DNA of 64,000 bases from assembly GCF_900099895.1 (NCBI RefSeq), contig NZ_FNDY01000002.1, positions 242,543 through 306,542 of the forward strand. The letters run 5' to 3'. This stretch comes from Paenibacillus naphthalenovorans. Its GTDB lineage: Bacteria > Bacillota > Bacilli > Paenibacillales > NBRC-103111. Made by a program: the position numbers and the translations under genes. Below are positions 34,249 through 43,097 of the stretch, piece by piece (the first letter of the stretch is position 1; each line of letters begins with the position of its first letter). The notes beneath the pieces were generated by a model that searched no databases, was not told where the DNA came from, and saw only the letters and a list, made by a program, of their open reading frames with translations.

Positions 34249-35894
34249 CGGATCTGCACCTCCCTTGCCGCTCCGAACAGACCGCTGTCCGCAGCCGGCT
34301 GGGCATATGACCCGGGCACCTGGTCAAACCGGGTCTGAATTTCATCCAGCCCCGACACAATCAACCGGCGCTGCTGATGGAGATCAGCGAAGGGATACTC
34401 CGCAAGCGTGTGCATTCCTCTGGTTTCCGTACGGGTCAGCGCTGCGGTATACATCCAGCGGGCGGTGGCGATCATCGCCGACGCTTCTCTCGCCCGCACC
34501 TTCGCCTGTATCGATTGCGGTGCTTGCGCATACGTCTGCCGCCACAGCCTATGGAGCCTTTGCAGCGATTCGCGCAATACGGGAACGCTGCGGAAATAAT
34601 TGATTTCGAGCGGAAACACTTCGCGCTGCACCGCCTCCACCAAATTGGACATATCCGCTTCCGGACGGATCGGACCGCTGTCGGGCTCAATCCCTGATCG
34701 TCCCGCCGGTTTCAGATGGCGCGCAGCCGCTGACTTGCCTTGCGTGAGCGCATGCCTCGCTGCGCCTTCCCCTGCCCAACTGCCCGAGCAGATCGCCCAC
34801 GATGCGTTGAACGCTCCGCCGCCGGATTGTCCCCCGGTCACCCGCTCCCTTGTGGCCGCATCGCCTGCCGCATACAAGCCGTTCACCGTCGTCGAGCAAT
34901 CGTCGCCGACGATCCGGATCCCGCCCGTTCCGCGTACCGTACCTTCAAAGCGAAGCGTGAGCGGGAACCGCTGCGTGAACGGATCGATGCCGGCGCGAAG
35001 GAGCGGAAGAAAGAAAATGGCGTGCGAGCTTCGCAACATGTTCCGTTTCTCTTCAGTATCTGCCTGGTCGAGCACGGCATATACCGGACCCTTGCTCAGC
35101 ATCTTCGGCAAAAAATCATGAGGACGCCGGGTTCCCGGAGTGTGCAGTATCGTTCCGTCCTCCGCGCTGAAGGTAGCCCAGTTTAACAGCCGTCCGCGCG
35201 TATTGGTGGCAAAGGCGGCGCTTGGCGCATACTGCCTGCTGAACTCCATGCCGGAAAGCTCGGCGCCGAGCTCGGCGGCCATCAGCAGTCCGTCGCCGGT
35301 CAAGACGTTGCAGCCAAGCCCTTTGCTCAAAAAGGCGCAACCGCCGGTCGCGATGACCACGGCGTTTGCCCGCACCTCCCATGTACGGCCATCCAGCCTG
35401 GAGATGCCTCTGGCGCCACCGACGCCATGCTCATCGACCAGCAGCTGCAGCGCCGGCGATTGATCGAGAATGCGAACACCCGCCCGGCTGACCGCACGGC
35501 GCATCAGCCGCATATATTCGGGACCTTGCAGATGATCCCGCATCGGGGTGCCGTGCTCATCGCGGGGAAACGGATATCCCCAGGACTCGACCAGTTCCAG
35601 CCTTTGATACACCAGGTCCAGTACACGATGAATCCAGTCCGGTTCGGATAAGAAGCCGCCCCCCTTCATCCTCTGCTGCACAGCCTGTTCCCTAAGCTCG
35701 CGGTCCGGCGGCAGGTATAATAAATTCGTCCCGCCCGGTGCCGTCGCGCCGCTTGTGCCCAAATAGCCTTTATCCGCCAGGATAACGCTCGCCCCTTGAG
35801 CAGCCGCGCTCCATGCCGCCCATGCACCGGCCGGCCCCCCGCCGATAACCAAAACGTCCGCGAGCTGTTTGCCGTCTTCTACACTTTTGTTCAT
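34245..35894 (-). CDS. FAD-dependent fumarate reductase/AprA-like flavoprotein (copy 1)
   Basis: A 549-residue flavoprotein of the same family as 29700-31304. FAD motifs are VLVIGGGPAGAWAAWSAAAQG near residue 14, ADKGYLGTSGATAPGG near 40 and GLYAAGDAATRERVTGG near 340. The overall architecture is of the AprA/FrdA type: FAD domain, capping domain, then a helical tail with RTETRGMH, as in the paralogue. AGGAGG precedes ATG 35894. It is the first intact gene below yezD and element B. Substrate unknown. Confidence 0.8.
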   Translation of the reverse strand: MNKSVEDGKQLADVLVIGGGPAGAWAAWSAAAQGASVILADKGYLGTSGATAPGGTNLLYLPPDRELREQAVQQRMKGGGFLSEPDWIHRVLDLVYQRLELVESWGYPFPRDEHGTPMRDHLQGPEYMRLMRRAVSRAGVRILDQSPALQLLVDEHGVGGARGISRLDGRTWEVRANAVVIATGGCAFLSKGLGCNVLTGDGLLMAAELGAELSGMEFSRQYAPSAAFATNTRGRLLNWATFSAEDGTILHTPGTRRPHDFLPKMLSKGPVYAVLDQADTEEKRNMLRSSHAIFFLPLLRAGIDPFTQRFPLTLRFEGTVRGTGGIRIVGDDCSTTVNGLYAAGDAATRERVTGGQSGGGAFNASWAICSGSWAGEGAARHALTQGKSAAARHLKPAGRSGIEPDSGPIRPEADMSNLVEAVQREVFPLEINYFRSVPVLRESLQRLHRLWRQTYAQAPQSIQAKVRAREASAMIATARWMYTAALTRTETRGMHTLAEYPFADLHQQRRLIVSGLDEIQTRFDQVPGSYAQPAADSGLFGAAREVQIR

Positions 35895-35984
35895 CAGCCC
35901 GCCTCCTCACGGCTTCAATGTAACCTCATCCGGCTTCCCGGCCGCCGCTGCGGCCGACGATGACTGCCGCTCTTCATAAGCCTC

Positions 35985-36216
35985 CTACCGGTTAACCGCT
36001 TTGGCGTATTGTCCTCGCCCTGACGGCCTGGCCAAACCGAAATGCTCCCGTAAGGTCGTTCCCTCGTATTCCGTACGGAATAACCCTCTGCGCTGCAGCT
36101 CGGGCACAACCTTATCCACGAAATCTTCCAATGCACCGGGAAAATATGGGGGCATCACATTTAAACCGTCCGATGCGTTCGGTTACAGCAGCCAATGCAG
36201 ACAATAGAGTGAACGG
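35985..36216 (-). pseudogene. Remnant of an NtaA/DszA-type flavin monooxygenase
   Basis: On the minus strand a fragment reading EPFTLLSALAAVTERI (36169-36216) is joined to the C-terminal part of the same family (SDGLNVMPPYFPG, then LQRRGLFRTEYEGTTLREHF, ending at TAG 35985). Some 300 codons between them are missing. The junction shows a shared GCATCGGA, consistent with deletion at a microhomology, and shifts the frame. The fragments closely resemble the intact monooxygenase at 18573-19916. Confidence 0.8.
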
Positions 36217-36313
36217 TTCCCGACGCTGCGCCTGCAAGCAGCAGGAGCGAGAAGGCGCAGCCGAATGCCGGCAAACGTCGCCGGCTGCTCCGCAGACAGG
36301 AATGCTTTAGCAT
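36217..36313 (-). pseudogene. Possible signal-peptide remnant of a lost binding protein
   Basis: From ATG 36313 the minus strand reads MLKHSCLRSSRRRLPAFG then CAFSLLLLAGAAS, a typical n-region plus hydrophobic core, before running into the monooxygenase fragment and a stop. It may be the start of a lost SsuA-type protein. There is no ribosome site because the ATG directly follows the element B T-tract, so a chance match is possible. Confidence 0.35.
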
Positions 36314-36368
36314 AAAAAAAGAAGACGATAGCACACAAGGCTTCGTCTCCGGTCATCCGGTCGATATG
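36314..36368 (-). promoter_or_regulatory. Organosulfur attenuator element B
   Basis: On the minus strand ATATCGA precedes hairpin CCGG-ATGA-CCGG, then a terminator beginning AGACGA and ending TCGTCTTC with seven Ts (36320-36314). Unlike the other copies it lies behind a gene (30 bp after the yezD stop) and before the long flavoprotein/ABC operon. It would therefore gate read-through from yezD into the operon. Confidence 0.75.
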
Positions 36369-36398
36369 TAATTGCACTTTAGTTTATATGAAATGCAT

Positions 36399-36608
36399 CT
36401 ATCTGCCGACGCCCTGTATGGGCTTGCTGTGCCGGATGACCGCGCTGCTGCGGTCTGAATCGGCTTCAAAACGCTTGCGCTCCGTTCTTTCAATCTGCAC
36501 AATACGACCGTCATGAACAACAATTTGAACGGATCCGTATTCCAAACCATTTAAGCTTTGAGCGATACGCTCGTTCCACAGTTCGTTGACATTGAATTGC
36601 TTTGCCAT
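36399..36608 (-). CDS. yezD: YezD-family (DUF2292) small protein
   Basis: A 69-residue protein. VNELWNERIAQSLNGLEYGSV followed by QIVVHDGRIVQIERTERKRF is the DUF2292/YezD pattern. Members are small proteins of unknown function, often found next to sulfur-assimilation genes in Bacillales (from memory). It has its own consensus promoter and an AGGAGGG ribosome site. The downstream attenuator and flavoprotein/ABC operon fit a sulfur-related role. Confidence 0.75.
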   Translation of the reverse strand: MAKQFNVNELWNERIAQSLNGLEYGSVQIVVHDGRIVQIERTERKRFEADSDRSSAVIRHSKPIQGVGR

Positions 36609-36700
36609 ACTTGATCCCTCCTGTAACCCATCGTTGAATGCTTCGAATGTATCAGGTCATTTCTACGATATTTCCGATGCACATACTGGGTTTTGTATGA

Positions 36701-36729
36701 AGTATATGATGGATGAATAGGTATGTCAA
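36701..36729 (-). promoter_or_regulatory. Promoter of yezD and the following operon
   Basis: TTGACA (complement of 36724-36729) and TATACT (complement of 36701-36706) are spaced by 17 bp. The predicted leader (about 36694-36609) has a possible long-range ACCCA/TGGGT pairing next to the ribosome site, but no known riboswitch is recognised. I see no gene in 36730-37040. Confidence 0.8.
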
Positions 36730-37077
36730 TGGAAATCTCAGTTTTTCCCAAATTGGCATGAATGCGGTATACTTCACGATTCCAATCTAGTTCTTTCAGC
36801 ACAAATAGGGGATCTAACGTTCATTCCCCGCTTCTGCTTTTATATCAGGAAGATTTTTAGTTTGTCCGTTCAGACAGGCAAATGTCTCCGGGTGAAGGTG
36901 TGTCCTTCCTGGAATCATGTGATATTGAAAACTTTTATATCAAAATAGAATATTTCTCTAATAAACCCGATATGAATAGTAATATTTTGCGTTTATAATG
37001 AATTTGTTACCAGACATCAACCAGACATCATTTGGCGTGAAATGAACACATTCCAAACAGAAAGGATAGGCAGGTAT

Positions 37078-37614
37078 ATGACACTTCAACCCAAGGTTGT
37101 CATACGCGATGCGAAGGATTCGGAGAAAGAACAGCTGTGGGCGGTTTTACTCGAGGCCTACCGGCAATACGCAGACGTTATTCCTGATAAATGGGAAGCC
37201 TACCGGCAAAATATATACGATTCCGTCTATCAGGATGGTGCTCTCGCACGAATTGTAGCCGAGATCGACGGACAAATTATCGGCAGCGCCCTGCTCTATG
37301 ACTCGGCGGATTCTGCTTACGGTAACCCCGATATCGTCATTCCTTCACCCGTTATGCGCCTGTTAGCCGTGTCGCCACGCGTCAGAGGTAAAGGCATTGC
37401 CGCACTGCTGGTCAAGGAAATCATTGAACGCGCCAGATCGCTTGGAGCCGACTCTCTGCATTTACACACATCGGACATGATGGCTGCTGCCATAAAACTG
37501 TACGAACGGTTGGGCTTCCAACGCGCCTATGAGACCGATACGCATAACGGAAGCACCTTGGTCAAAGGCTACAGGATTGAAATTAAAAGAGCCGATTATC
37601 CGCTTGAAGCCTGA
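37078..37614 (+). CDS. GNAT-family N-acetyltransferase
   Basis: A 178-residue acetyltransferase domain protein. The acetyl-CoA site is LLAVSPRVRGKGIAALLVKEI, near residues 102-122 (R/QxxGxG/A pattern), followed by HTSDMMAAAIKLYERLGFQR. ATG 37078 has AAAGGA upstream; ATG 37042 lacks a ribosome site. It stands alone between divergent and convergent operons. GNAT enzymes near sulfur operons acetylate, for example, cysteine-like thiols, but no substrate can be read here. Confidence 0.8.
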   Translation: MTLQPKVVIRDAKDSEKEQLWAVLLEAYRQYADVIPDKWEAYRQNIYDSVYQDGALARIVAEIDGQIIGSALLYDSADSAYGNPDIVIPSPVMRLLAVSPRVRGKGIAALLVKEIIERARSLGADSLHLHTSDMMAAAIKLYERLGFQRAYETDTHNGSTLVKGYRIEIKRADYPLEA

Positions 37615-37643
37615 ATGTATTTTGCACCCGTCAAATCATAAAC

Positions 37644-37661
37644 GCCCGGAATGCTCCGGGC
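37644..37661. terminator. Terminator between GNAT and dpp-like operon
   Basis: GCCCGGA-ATGC-TCCGGGC forms a 7-bp stem with a 4-base loop, followed by TCTTTGCGTTT on the plus strand. It lies between two convergent units and may serve both. Confidence 0.7.
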
Positions 37662-37689
37662 TCTTTGCGTTTATCGGCTTATGCCATAT

Positions 37690-38661
37690 TTACTTCATAT
37701 ACAAGTGGCAGCTTACCGCATGCCCTTCCTTCCACTGAACTAGCACCGGAGCTTCTGCCTCGCAGCGCGAGAACGCATACCGGCAACGTGACTGAAACGG
37801 ACAACCCGACGAAACTTCCAACGGATTGGGCAAGTCGCCCTTTAATATTATTTTTTCCCGTTTCGCATGCCGGGCATCCGTTGGAATGGAAGATACCAAA
37901 GCTTCCGTATAGGGGTGGAGAGGATGATCATACAATTCCTCCACCTCCGTGATCTCCACCACTTTCCCCAAATACATGACGGCCACCCGGTCGCTCATAT
38001 AATGAACAACATTCAGATCGTGTGAAATAAACAAATAGGTCAGCGACAGCTCCCGCTGCAGGGATCGCAGCAAATTCAGGATCTGCGCCTGAACCGAAAC
38101 ATCCAGGGCCGATACCGGTTCATCGAGCACGACAAATTCCGGCCGGAGCATCAGCGCTCTTGCAATGCCGATTCGCTGGCGCTGTCCGCCGCTTAATTCA
38201 TGCGGATAACGGCTCCCAAAGGAGGAGTCTAATCCAATGGTTTCAAGCATCTCGTCAACCCGGCGTCTCCGCTCCTTTTTGTCCCCCAGCCGATGGATCG
38301 CCAGGGGTTCCTCTAATAACCGGCCTATAGTATATCTGGGATTAAACGACGAATAAGGATCTTGAAAAACGTACTGGATGCGTTGGCGAATCTTCCGCGG
38401 GTGCATGGAATGACTGCCGTCAAGCTCTGTGCCGTCATAGATGAGTTTTCCGCCGCTTGGCTCCAATAATCTGGCCGCGATTTGGCCGACGGTCGACTTC
38501 CCGCAGCCGCTTTCGCCCACAAGCCCTAACGTTTCTCCCTTCCCGATGGAGAGGGATACACCGTCTACCGCGCGAAGAGTTTGAGCTTTCCACGGCCATG
38601 ATTTCCGCAAATAATGCTTTTGAATATGCCTTAACTCGATCAGTCGATCAGCTGACGGCAT
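37690..38661 (-). CDS. dppF: Peptide/nickel-type ABC transporter ATPase (DppF/OppF-like)
   Basis: A 323-residue ATPase. Walker [10 protein letters not shown] lies near residue 50, signature [15 protein letters not shown] near 150, Walker [19 protein letters not shown] near 170, and the OppF C-terminal extension has [21 protein letters not shown] with Cys residues typical of the family. It overlaps dppD by 14 bp. The whole importer lies below element E and therefore appears to belong to the organosulfur regulon. Confidence 0.87.
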   Translation of the reverse strand: MPSADRLIELRHIQKHYLRKSWPWKAQTLRAVDGVSLSIGKGETLGLVGESGCGKSTVGQIAARLLEPSGGKLIYDGTELDGSHSMHPRKIRQRIQYVFQDPYSSFNPRYTIGRLLEEPLAIHRLGDKKERRRRVDEMLETIGLDSSFGSRYPHELSGGQRQRIGIARALMLRPEFVVLDEPVSALDVSVQAQILNLLRSLQRELSLTYLFISHDLNVVHYMSDRVAVMYLGKVVEITEVEELYDHPLHPYTEALVSSIPTDARHAKREKIILKGDLPNPLEVSSGCPFQSRCRYAFSRCEAEAPVLVQWKEGHAVSCHLYMK

Positions 38662-39676
38662 CGGCCTTCACTCCTTCCCCGGCAGCCAAAATGCACCTTG
38701 CCCTGTGGGCTTCATCGATACTCAAGAAAGCAGGCGCTTCCGCCGTACAGCGTTCCGTCGCATACGCGCACCTGGGAGCGAAGCGGCAGCCTGTCCCCCG
38801 ATCCTGCAAAGCGGGAACGGTTCCCGGTATCGAGTAAAGCGCCTTTTGTTTCTTGGCGGGTGTCGGAATCGAATGAAGAAGCCCTATCGTATAAGGATGC
38901 CTTGGCCGCTCGAAAATATCGTCGACCGTCCCTTCTTCCACGATATTTCCCGCATACATGACGGCAATACGGTCGCACATATCGGCAACGACGCCCAAAT
39001 CATGCGAAATGAGAATGATGGACGTTCCATCCTCTTCCCGGATTTTCTTCATGAGGTCCAGGATTTGAGCTTGGATCGTGACGTCCAAAGCTGTCGTCGG
39101 CTCATCCGCGATCAGCAGCCCGGGATTGCAGGAAACAGCCATCGCAATCATGATCCGTTGGCGCATGCCTCCGGAGAGCTGATGCGGATATTCGGATAAC
39201 AGCGCTTCCGGCCGTGAAAGACCCACTTTACGAAACAGTCGGACCGTACGTTCGACCGCTTCCTTGCGCGAACAGCCCAAATGAAGCCGGAACGTCTCTA
39301 TGACTTGCGTCCCCACGGTTAAGCCGTCATTTAAGGAGCTCATGGGATCCTGGAACACCATGGATAGCTCTTTTCCCCGGAATCCCCGAAGCTCCTTATC
39401 TCGTAATTGATGAAGCGGGTGCTTTCCTTTATACCAGATTTCGCCTTCGGTCATTTGCATGGCATTCGGCAGAAGACCCAGCACGGAAAGCGACAATACG
39501 CTTTTCCCGCAGCCCGATTCACCAACGATCCCTACAATTTCCCCTTTTGACACGGAAAGAGAGACGCCGTCGAGTACGGATAACCTCCCTTTGCCGCGGG
39601 CTTGGTTTAGCTCCACCCGCAAATTGCGTATTTCAAGCAATGGTTGTTGTTTTCCCGTCTTGACCCCGTCGTTCAA
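38648..39676 (-). CDS. dppD: Peptide/nickel-type ABC transporter ATPase (DppD/OppD-like)
   Basis: A 342-residue ATPase with Walker [10 protein letters not shown] near residue 54, signature [15 protein letters not shown] near 167, Walker [19 protein letters not shown] near 188 and the C-terminal [15 protein letters not shown] extension. The start is TTG 39676. It works with DppF in powering DppBC. Confidence 0.87.
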   Translation of the reverse strand: MNDGVKTGKQQPLLEIRNLRVELNQARGKGRLSVLDGVSLSVSKGEIVGIVGESGCGKSVLSLSVLGLLPNAMQMTEGEIWYKGKHPLHQLRDKELRGFRGKELSMVFQDPMSSLNDGLTVGTQVIETFRLHLGCSRKEAVERTVRLFRKVGLSRPEALLSEYPHQLSGGMRQRIMIAMAVSCNPGLLIADEPTTALDVTIQAQILDLMKKIREEDGTSIILISHDLGVVADMCDRIAVMYAGNIVEEGTVDDIFERPRHPYTIGLLHSIPTPAKKQKALYSIPGTVPALQDRGTGCRFAPRCAYATERCTAEAPAFLSIDEAHRARCILAAGEGVKADAVS

Positions 39677-39682
39677 CGCCTT

Positions 39683-40492
39683 CTACCCCCTTTTATCCCG
39701 TATGTCCCGGATCCCGTCGCTCAGCAAATTAAAGCCCAATACCGACAATGTAATGAAAATGCCGGGCGCCAACGTATACCATGGAGCTTTGCCCAAATAG
39801 CTTTGGGACTCGTTGAGCATCCTGCCCCAGCTGGGATCGGGCGGTTGAACGCCAAGCCCCAAATAGCTGAGAGCAGCTTCGATCAGTATGGCCGCTGAAA
39901 AGTTTAATGCCGCCGTCGTAACGATCGTAGGGGCGATATTCGGCAAAATTTGTTTGAAAATAATATTGGCATGCCCCGCCCCGATGCCTTTGGCCGCCTT
40001 CACGTACTCCGCTTCCTTATGCTGCAGCACCCCGCTTCGAATCACCCGGGAAAACGACGGAATCGACAGGATGCCTATCGCGACCATCGTTTGAAACATG
40101 CTCGGTTCAAAAATCGTGACGAGCAGCAGCGCAAGCAAAATTCCAGGAAAGGCCAGCAGCGCGTCCGTTGCCCGCATGAAGAGCTCATCGACCCATTTGC
40201 CGATATATCCGGAGAGGGTGCCTATCACCAGCCCGCATGCGAGCCCGATGGCCACAGAAACGGCGCCGACCGTAAATGCCGTCTGCGCTCCGATCATCAC
40301 CCGGCTCAGGATGTCTCTTCCAAAATGATCCGTACCGAGCCAATAGGTGAAATTCGGGGCCTGCAGCCTGGCGGCGATGTTCATTGCATTGGCTTCATGA
40401 GGCGTATATACCAAGCTGATCAGCATCATCAGGAATAAAAAAGATACGAAGGAGAGGCCGAGGATAAGACTGTAATTATATTTCGTGTTCAT
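39683..40492 (-). CDS. dppC: Peptide/nickel-type ABC transporter permease (DppC/OppC-like)
   Basis: A 269-residue permease. FTYWLGTDHFGRDILSRVMIGAQ near residue 48 is the DppC hallmark and GIGAGHANIIFKQILPNIAPTIV the EAA loop. About six helices. It is encoded 14 bp behind dppB. Confidence 0.88.
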   Translation of the reverse strand: MNTKYNYSLILGLSFVSFLFLMMLISLVYTPHEANAMNIAARLQAPNFTYWLGTDHFGRDILSRVMIGAQTAFTVGAVSVAIGLACGLVIGTLSGYIGKWVDELFMRATDALLAFPGILLALLLVTIFEPSMFQTMVAIGILSIPSFSRVIRSGVLQHKEAEYVKAAKGIGAGHANIIFKQILPNIAPTIVTTAALNFSAAILIEAALSYLGLGVQPPDPSWGRMLNESQSYLGKAPWYTLAPGIFITLSVLGFNLLSDGIRDIRDKRG

Positions 40493-40505
40493 GGCAAATG
40501 GCCCT

Positions 40506-41447
40506 CTACATGATACGAATTTTGGGATCCAGCCAGCGGTACGAAAGGTCGACTACAAAATTGACGATGATGACGATGAAAGCAATCAGCATGACCAGCC
40601 CCTGGACCAACGGATAATCACGGTTTCCAATCGACGTAATGAGAAGGCTGCCGAATCCCGGAAGCGTGAAAACCTGCTCAATCACCAGGCTTCCCGCCAG
40701 CACTTCTCCGAAATTAATGCCCACGACGGTAATAACGGGAAGCAACGCATTTTTCAGCACATGCTTATACTGAATGACGGTTTCCGACAGACCCTTGCTT
40801 CTTGCGGTGCGAACATAGTCCAGGCTCAACTGCTCAAGCATCGTCGTCCGTAAATACCGGACGACGACCGCGATTTGCGGAATCGCCAATGCGACCGAGG
40901 GCAGAATCATGGACTTGAAGGCTAATCCCGGGTTTTCGGACCAAGGCACATAGGTACTGACCGAGAACCATTTTAAGATGAGGCCGAACAGCAGGATAAG
41001 CATGATCCCCATCCAGAACGAAGGTACGGCCAGGCCGAACTGCGTCCCGACCGATATGATCATGTCCATCGCCTTCCCGCGCGACCGTGCAGCAATGATT
41101 CCCAGCGGAACCGCCGTAACTATGGTAATCGTTAACGCCATAAGCGCCAACGAGAGCGTCACGGGGAACCTGCTCGCGATCAGATCCAGCACCGGTTCGG
41201 AGAACCGCAGCGATTCTCCGAAATTCAGGACAAAGACACCGCCGAGCCAATCCGCAAATTGCTCGTGCAGCGGACGGTTCGTGCCCAGTTTGGCCTCCAG
41301 CATTTCGATTTGCTCATCGGTCGCTTCCGCCCCCAATATAGCCAGAGCCGGGTTGCCGGGAATGATGCGAAAGACAGCAAAGGTCATCACGACAACAAAA
41401 AACACGGTAAGCAGGAGAGTCAGCAATCGGCGTATGAGATATTCCAT
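40506..41447 (-). CDS. dppB: Peptide/nickel-type ABC transporter permease (DppB/OppB-like)
   Basis: A 313-residue permease beginning MEYLIRRLLTLLLTVFFVVV, with VPSFWMGIMLILLF, ARSKGLSETVIQYKHVLKNALLPV (EAA loop) and VIEQVFTLPGFGSLLI near the C-terminus, all diagnostic of DppB-type permeases. About six helices. Confidence 0.88.
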   Translation of the reverse strand: MEYLIRRLLTLLLTVFFVVVMTFAVFRIIPGNPALAILGAEATDEQIEMLEAKLGTNRPLHEQFADWLGGVFVLNFGESLRFSEPVLDLIASRFPVTLSLALMALTITIVTAVPLGIIAARSRGKAMDMIISVGTQFGLAVPSFWMGIMLILLFGLILKWFSVSTYVPWSENPGLAFKSMILPSVALAIPQIAVVVRYLRTTMLEQLSLDYVRTARSKGLSETVIQYKHVLKNALLPVITVVGINFGEVLAGSLVIEQVFTLPGFGSLLITSIGNRDYPLVQGLVMLIAFIVIIVNFVVDLSYRWLDPKIRIM

Positions 41448-41468
41448 CCGATCTATCCCCTTCGCCCG

Positions 41469-43073
41469 TTACTCGGTATAATAAACGACCGACAAGTCTT
41501 GCACGTATAAAGGATACTGCTTATACCCGGCAAGCTTTTTATTTAAAGCCACATTCAAATTCGGATCCATAATGTATACGGCAGCCGCATCCTCCGTGAG
41601 GATCGTTTGGGCTTTCTTGTACAGCTCAACCCGCTTCGCATCGTCGATTTCCGTGACGGCCGCTTTTAGCGCAGCATCGAACTCCGCATTTTTATAATTA
41701 AAGAAATTGTTGGACGCGTCGGACAAGTATTTATTAAGGATTTGATACGGATCAAGCTTCCCGTCAAGACCGATGATCGTCAGCTCGTAATCCCTTCCTT
41801 TATAGATACGATCAAGCCACACTGCCCACTCTACCGGCTTGATCGTCACCTTAATGCCGATTTTCCCCAACTGCTGGGCAATGACTTGTGCGGTGTCGAC
41901 GTGGAATTGATAGTTGGATGGAACCGAAAGCGTCGTTTCAAATCCGTCTTTGTAGCCAGCCTCGGCCAGCAGGCTTTTTGCCTTCTCCAGGTTGGTTTCG
42001 TAGGCTTGCTCAAGACCTTGCTGATAATATTTGGCCAGAACAGGACTGAGGTTGGAGCCCAGCTTCGTTCCTTTACCGAGGGCGACGCCGGCGATAATCT
42101 CATCTTTATCGATCGCATAATTTATCGCTTGTCTTACTTTAATGTCGCTAAACGGCTTCTTGGCCAAATTAAATGTCATGAGCTGCACGAGATTTTGCGG
42201 GGCGCTGACGGAATGAAAACGATCCGCAACCTCTTCCAGCCGCTCCGTGCCGATCCTTGGATAAATGTCGGCCTCACCCGATTTTAAGGCGATCAATGCG
42301 GCTTCGGCATCGGTGATTATACGGAACTCAACGCTGTCAAGCGAGGGAACATCCGGCACGTAATAATCCTCGAATTTCTCGACGGATAACCGCTGCCCGG
42401 GCAAATATTCCTTGAACTTGAACGGACCGGTTCCAATCGGTTTTTTATTGCTGTCCTCATAGCCGTTTGGAATGACTGCGGACGTCAGAGAGGTCAGAAA
42501 CGACGAGTTGTTTTCCTTCAACTTAATAACAATGGTGGACGCATCGGGAGCTTCGATCGATTGAACGCTGGAAAACGCCGACGACAAAGGTTTCCCCGTA
42601 GCCGTTCCGGCCAGCCGTTCATACGAAAACTTCACATCTTCGGACGTAACCGGATTGCCATTATGAAACTTCACCCCGTTTCGAAGCTTGAAGCTATAAG
42701 TCAATCCATCCTGCGATACCTGATACGATTCGGCGATGGCGGGATACAGCTCTCCCTTCTCATTAGGTTTCAGCAAGCCTTCAAATACATTAAACAGCAC
42801 TTCCGCCGTCCCCGCCGCCACAGCAAGATGAGGGTCCAAATAGTCCAAATCCTGTGGAATAATGACGACGACATTCCCCCCCGCCTTCTTTTTCCCCCTT
42901 TGCTCTGTGCTTTGCTCTGTTCCTGCCGGCTCTGAAGGACTTGTTTTAGCCCCGGAATCGGCGGAAGGGGGTGAAGACGTCTGTGTACCGGCGCTGCAAG
43001 CCGAAACAAATAACGTCACCATTGCAATGGCAAGTAAGTTTGTGAATCTGAATTTCATTACGGATTTCTTCAT
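41469..43073 (-). CDS. Peptide/nickel-type ABC transporter substrate-binding lipoprotein
   Basis: A 534-residue SBP_bac_5 protein with lipobox ending at Cys26 (LFVSAC), a Ser/Thr-rich linker, then LNPHLAVAAG-like DYLDPHLAVAAGTAEVLFNVFEGL near residue 75 and the family signature LRNGVKFHNGNPVTSEDVKFSYERL near 130. Members bind peptides, glutathione, nickel chelates or opines. Placement in an element-E transcript suggests a sulfur-containing ligand (inference). GGAGG lies 9 bp before the ATG. Confidence 0.85.
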   Translation of the reverse strand: MKKSVMKFRFTNLLAIAMVTLFVSACSAGTQTSSPPSADSGAKTSPSEPAGTEQSTEQRGKKKAGGNVVVIIPQDLDYLDPHLAVAAGTAEVLFNVFEGLLKPNEKGELYPAIAESYQVSQDGLTYSFKLRNGVKFHNGNPVTSEDVKFSYERLAGTATGKPLSSAFSSVQSIEAPDASTIVIKLKENNSSFLTSLTSAVIPNGYEDSNKKPIGTGPFKFKEYLPGQRLSVEKFEDYYVPDVPSLDSVEFRIITDAEAALIALKSGEADIYPRIGTERLEEVADRFHSVSAPQNLVQLMTFNLAKKPFSDIKVRQAINYAIDKDEIIAGVALGKGTKLGSNLSPVLAKYYQQGLEQAYETNLEKAKSLLAEAGYKDGFETTLSVPSNYQFHVDTAQVIAQQLGKIGIKVTIKPVEWAVWLDRIYKGRDYELTIIGLDGKLDPYQILNKYLSDASNNFFNYKNAEFDAALKAAVTEIDDAKRVELYKKAQTILTEDAAAVYIMDPNLNVALNKKLAGYKQYPLYVQDLSVVYYTE

Positions 43074-43097
43074 TTTTTTCCGCCTCCCATTGAAAAT

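Noticed and set aside
29371..35894. Genuine dissimilatory APS reductase (AprAB)
   Set aside because: No sulfate adenylyltransferase, QmoABC or Dsr genes are nearby, the pairs are embedded in a sulfonate importer operon, and the host type is not a sulfate reducer.
36551..36802. 83-codon minus-strand frame upstream of yezD
   Set aside because: It covers the yezD promoter and leader in another frame and has no ribosome site.
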